Assembly: GCA_903854305.1 (NCBI GenBank) | Contig: CAINWC010000372.1 | Location: 1 to 8,775 of the forward strand | DNA: 8,775 bases | DNA from: an uncultured Pseudomonadota bacterium | GTDB taxonomy: Bacteria > Pseudomonadota > Gammaproteobacteria > Burkholderiales > Methylophilaceae | Reading direction: 5' to 3' | Shown: in pieces, positions 5,939 to 8,775 of the stretch | Numbering within the stretch: the stretch's first letter is position 1 | Layout of the letters: each line of letters starts with the position of its first letter | The notes under the pieces: model-generated | Databases searched by the model: none | What the model was told of the DNA's origin: nothing | What the model saw: only the letters and a program-made list of their open reading frames with translations | Made by a program: the position numbers and the translations under genes

Positions 5939-7621
5939 CATTCTTTCCTTGGCTTCAACACCAAGCAAATCTAAACCATTTTTTAAGACTTGCTGTGTAG
6001 CGCTAATTAAGCTTAAGCGCGCTAGTTTAACGGCTTCATCATCAATTAAAAACTTATATTCGTTGTAGTAACTGTGTAAGTCGCTAGCCAGCTCTTTTAA
6101 GTAATTGGCAATCACATGCGGCGCAAGCTCTGTGGCTGCATTGGCTACCGTTTCAGGATAAGTGCTTAAGCGTTGCATCAATGCGGTTTCGTGCGGATTA
6201 TTGAGCGGGCTTAAATCTGCATCTTTTAGGCTGGCAACATTTGCATTACCTTGATTTAACCATTGTGTTAGTACGCTGCAAATACGCGCATGCGCGTACT
6301 GAATGTAGAACACTGGGTTGTCGTTGGTTTGTGCACGTGCTAAATCAATGTCGAATACCAATTGCGAATCTGAGCGACGTGCCGCCAAGAAGTAACGCGT
6401 GGCATCGCAACCGACTTCTTCAATTAAATCGCGCAAAGTGACATAGCTACCCGCACGTTTAGAGAGTTTTACTTCTTCTCCACCGCGCATCACGGTGACC
6501 ATTTGGTGTAATACATAGTCTGGCCAAGCTGCTGGAATGCCTACATCTAAAGCCTGCAAGCCTGCACGAACGCGAGTAATGGTGCTGTGGTGATCCGCGC
6601 CTTGCTCATTAATCACGCGTATAAAACCACGATTCCATTTATCCGCATGGTAAGCAACATCTGGCACAAAATAGGTATAACCACCGTCACTCTTGCGCAT
6701 CACTCGGTCTTTGTCGTCGCCAAAGTCAGTGGTTTTGAGCCAAAGCGCATTGTCTAGCTCGTAAGTGTGGCCGCTGTTGATTAGCGCTTGTACGGTTTGC
6801 TCTACTTTGCCGTTTGCATACAGCGCACTTTCTAGCGAGAACACATCAAATTCGATCTGAAATGCTTTTAAATCTAAATCTTGCTCATGGCGTAAATACG
6901 CGACGGCAAAAGCGCGAATCGATTCAAGATCATTAATATCGCCGCTTGCAGTGACTTCAATGTCATCTGCGACTACGGTATGTTTGGTTAAATAAGCCGC
7001 AGCAATATCATTGATATATTCGCCGCGGTAACCATTTTCAGGAAAGCTTTCATGTTCAACCGAGATGCCTTTGCATCGCGCCAATACAGAAATGGTCAGG
7101 TTATCAATTTGTGCGCCTGCATCATTATAATAAAACTCGCGCGTCACATCCCAGCCATTGGCATCAAGTAAGCGCGCCAGACAATCACCCACCGCTGCGC
7201 CGCGTCCATGGCCCACATGCAACGGCCCTGTTGGGTTGGCAGACACGAATTCCACCTGTACTTTTTGAGAATTTCCACTTTGGTTACGCCCATATTGTGC
7301 GCCAGCGGTTAAAATGTCTTTCACCACCACTTGTTGAGATTGTGCGTTCAAAAAGAAGTTAATAAAGCCAGCACCGGCAATTTCAGTTTTAGCGATATAT
7401 TCGCTGGCAGGTAGCGCTTCAATAATTTGTGCAGCGATGGTGCGCGGATTTTGTTTGAGTGGTTTAGCTAAGGCTAAAGCTAAGTTTGTAGCAAAATCGC
7501 CATGCTCGGCAGATTTTGGTCGCTCAAGCAAAACATTAAACTCTGTGGTGTCCGGCGCGCCATTTTTTTGAATAATAGTTTTTGCGGCAATTGCCAGTAA
7601 TTGGGTAAGATGTGCTTTCAA
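5936..7621 (-). CDS. argS: Arginyl-tRNA synthetase
   Basis: A 561-residue class I aminoacyl-tRNA synthetase that charges tRNA-Arg, close to the E. coli length of 577. Parts in order are the N-terminal Add-1 domain (about 1-110), which contacts the tRNA D loop, the HIGH motif as HVGHG within [13 protein letters not shown] (HVGH at 135-138), the Rossmann core, the KMSKS-type loop KLSKR at 385-389, and the helical DALR anticodon-binding domain (about 440-561). The C terminus GVEAKERM matches the family ending. It carries a true KxSK lysine loop, which E. coli ArgRS lacks. The start is TTG at 7621-7619: no ATG, GTG or TTG lies upstream before an in-frame TAG near 7669, and the N terminus is complete from there. 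No SD is visible. It is first of the argS-SPOR pair and divergent from priA. Confidence 0.96.
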   Translation of the reverse strand: MKAHLTQLLAIAAKTIIQKNGAPDTTEFNVLLERPKSAEHGDFATNLALALAKPLKQNPRTIAAQIIEALPASEYIAKTEIAGAGFINFFLNAQSQQVVVKDILTAGAQYGRNQSGNSQKVQVEFVSANPTGPLHVGHGRGAAVGDCLARLLDANGWDVTREFYYNDAGAQIDNLTISVLARCKGISVEHESFPENGYRGEYINDIAAAYLTKHTVVADDIEVTASGDINDLESIRAFAVAYLRHEQDLDLKAFQIEFDVFSLESALYANGKVEQTVQALINSGHTYELDNALWLKTTDFGDDKDRVMRKSDGGYTYFVPDVAYHADKWNRGFIRVINEQGADHHSTITRVRAGLQALDVGIPAAWPDYVLHQMVTVMRGGEEVKLSKRAGSYVTLRDLIEEVGCDATRYFLAARRSDSQLVFDIDLARAQTNDNPVFYIQYAHARICSVLTQWLNQGNANVASLKDADLSPLNNPHETALMQRLSTYPETVANAATELAPHVIANYLKELASDLHSYYNEYKFLIDDEAVKLARLSLISATQQVLKNGLDLLGVEAKERM

Positions 7622-7658
7622 AACAAATTCGCGCTTAAGTGAATAATTTAAGGCTGCT

Positions 7659-7689
7659 ATTTTAACCTAACTGACGACCTGTTTTGTAA
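7659..7689 (-). promoter_or_regulatory. candidate argS promoter
   Basis: On the minus strand TAAAAT (7664-7659) is preceded by TTACAA (7689-7684) with a long 19-bp spacer. The start would fall near 7652, giving a leader of about 30 nt to the TTG start. The -10 is good, and the spacing lowers confidence. Confidence 0.35.
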
Positions 7690-7714
7690 TTCTTTGTTTC
7701 TTTGCTTTATATCT

Positions 7715-7743
7715 TTGCGTTGTATCTTTTATTTGTTGATAAT
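7715..7743 (+). promoter_or_regulatory. candidate priA promoter
   Basis: GATAAT (7738-7743) matches the -10 consensus at five of six positions and lies 17 bp after TTGCGT (7715-7720), a modest -35. The surrounding region is T-rich and repeats TCTTTG at 7691, 7699 and 7712, so a chance match is quite possible. Confidence 0.3.
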
Positions 7744-7755
7744 CAAGCGGCTACA

Positions 7756-7779
7756 CCTAAAATCAAACCTAAAATTAAG
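7756..7779 (+). repeat. two imperfect 12-bp tandem repeats before priA
   Basis: CCTAAAATCAAA (7756-7767) is followed directly by CCTAAAATTAAG (7768-7779), identical at 10 of 12 positions. They fill the leader just before the priA TTG where a Shine-Dalgarno would be expected. Replication slippage in AT-rich DNA is the simplest origin, and no function is claimed. Confidence 0.4.
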
Positions 7780-7791
7780 TATTAATCTAAA

Positions 7792-8775
7792 TTGCCTAAA
7801 CTCATCTTAAAAATCGCCTTAGACGTACCGTTAGATCGCTTATTTGATTATCTAAGTGGAGGTCAGCTTGCTAAAGTTGGCCAACGCGTCTTGGTGCCGT
7901 TCGGACGGCGAAGCCAGATTGGCATTGTGGTGGGCGTTGCAGATACAAGTGATTTTGCCATAGAAAAGCTAAAGCCGGTGACGCAAGTATTTAGTGATGA
8001 ACTGCCTATTAATGCCGAAACCTTAAGTTTGGTTAAATTTAGCGCAGATTATTATCAATACCCTTACGGACAAGCCCTATTAGCAGCCTTACCAGCCCGA
8101 TTAAGGCAAATTGCACCCGCCGTAGCGCGCAAACAATATGCTTATCAGTTAACAGATTTAGGGCGGCAGATTGACGTTGAAGCCATTCCTAAAAGGCAGT
8201 TAGTCACGCGGCGTGTATTTGCGGCTTTACTAGCCAGTGAATCGCTGACAGAAGCGATGTTAGATGAAATTTCTAGCAGTGCACGTAAAGCAGCAAAACA
8301 GCTGGTGACTAAGGGCTGGGCTTGTAGCTTACAAGTCCAAGCGACTATACGTGTGATGGAAACATCGCCCGCCACCGAGCCTGCGCTAAATGAAGAGCAG
8401 GCATTAACCGTATCGCGTATTACAGAAGATGCAGCATCATTCAAAGCTTGGTTGTTGCATGGCATTACCGGCAGCGGAAAAAACCGAGGTTTACATGCGC
8501 TTGATGCAACATGTGCTGCTTAATAAAGAGGCGCAAGTGTTGGTGCTGGTGCCTGAAATCAACTTAACACCACAGTTAGAAGCGCGTTTTAGAAGCCGCT
8601 TGGCTAACTTCCCGCTAGTGAGTTTGCACAGCAATTTGAGCGAGAGTGAACGCCTACATCATTGGCAATTGGCGCAATCTGGTGTGGCGAGAATTATTAT
8701 CGGTACGCGGCTTTCTATTTTTACGCCTTTGCCTAATTTAAAACTCATTATTATTGATGAAGAGCACGATAGCTC
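7792..8775 (+). CDS. priA: Primosomal replication-restart helicase PriA, frameshifted and cut by the window edge
   Basis: This is the N-terminal part of PriA, the 3'-to-5' helicase that reloads the replisome at stalled forks. The 3'-DNA-binding domain (about 1-105, beginning KIALDVPLDRLFDYL) and a winged-helix region (about 110-200) are followed by the helicase core WLLHGITGSGK (Walker A G224-K230). One extra A in the six-A run 8478-8483 then shifts the frame, and the uncorrected reading stops at 8523 after 243 codons. After a +1 shift the protein continues perfectly with TEVYMRLMQHVLLN, LVPEINLTPQLEARF, GTRLSIFTPL and the Walker B box DEEHD at the edge. The start is TTG at 7792, since an in-frame TAA lies nine bases upstream and no ATG fits. 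No SD is seen. The clean continuation suggests a sequencing error or a very recent mutation and not an old pseudogene. Confidence 0.93.

Noticed and set aside
7691..7735. TCTTTG-rich stretch between argS and priA as a regulatory repeat array
   Set aside because: The copies are irregularly spaced (8 and 13 bases) and degenerate; it looks like simple T-rich sequence.
8478..8484. Programmed -1 frameshifting at A AAA AAC in priA
   Set aside because: The heptamer would give a -1 shift, but the PriA frame is recovered only by +1, so slippage of that type cannot explain it.

Overview
The window reads as a housekeeping chromosomal segment of a betaproteobacterium with moderate to low GC, most likely a Methylophilaceae-type methylotroph (Methylotenera/Methylophilus relatives). 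That placement is inferred from protein style and from the order argS, SPOR protein, dsbA, SDR; no search was run. Genes are closely spaced, no gene-free stretch exceeds 300 bases, and I see no insertion sequence, phage gene, CRISPR array or toxin-antitoxin pair.

Left part (1-1068): the 3' end of a cyclic-di-GMP phosphodiesterase (EAL domain) is cut by the left edge. It is followed by a tRNA-Val(UAC) and tRNA-Asp(GUC) pair with a strong sigma70-type promoter and a clear intrinsic terminator. Middle (1069-3467): yaeQ (minus strand) and ettA (plus strand) diverge from a 188-bp region that carries a perfect 14-bp palindrome. ettA encodes the ABC-F translation factor that gates ribosome entry into elongation according to ATP/ADP.

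Right part (3468-7621): a minus-strand series reads argS, SPOR-domain division protein, dsbA, SDR oxidoreductase. argS and the SPOR gene are tightly coupled, with the argS stop lying inside the SPOR Shine-Dalgarno. dsbA follows after 139 bp and ends at an intrinsic terminator, and the SDR gene then starts from its own -10 box. The SDR gene converges on ettA, whose terminator lies inside the SDR coding sequence. At the right edge (7792-8775), priA diverges from argS, and both genes appear to begin with TTG.

The most noteworthy points are two reading-frame anomalies at six-A tracts. priA is broken by one extra A inside its Walker A motif. dsbA ends directly on a canonical -1 slippery heptamer (A AAA AAG) followed by TAA, and a Lys/Ala-rich continuation is open in the -1 frame. 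Either could be a homopolymer sequencing error. The dsbA case could also be programmed frameshifting. I found no convincing undescribed multi-gene system here.
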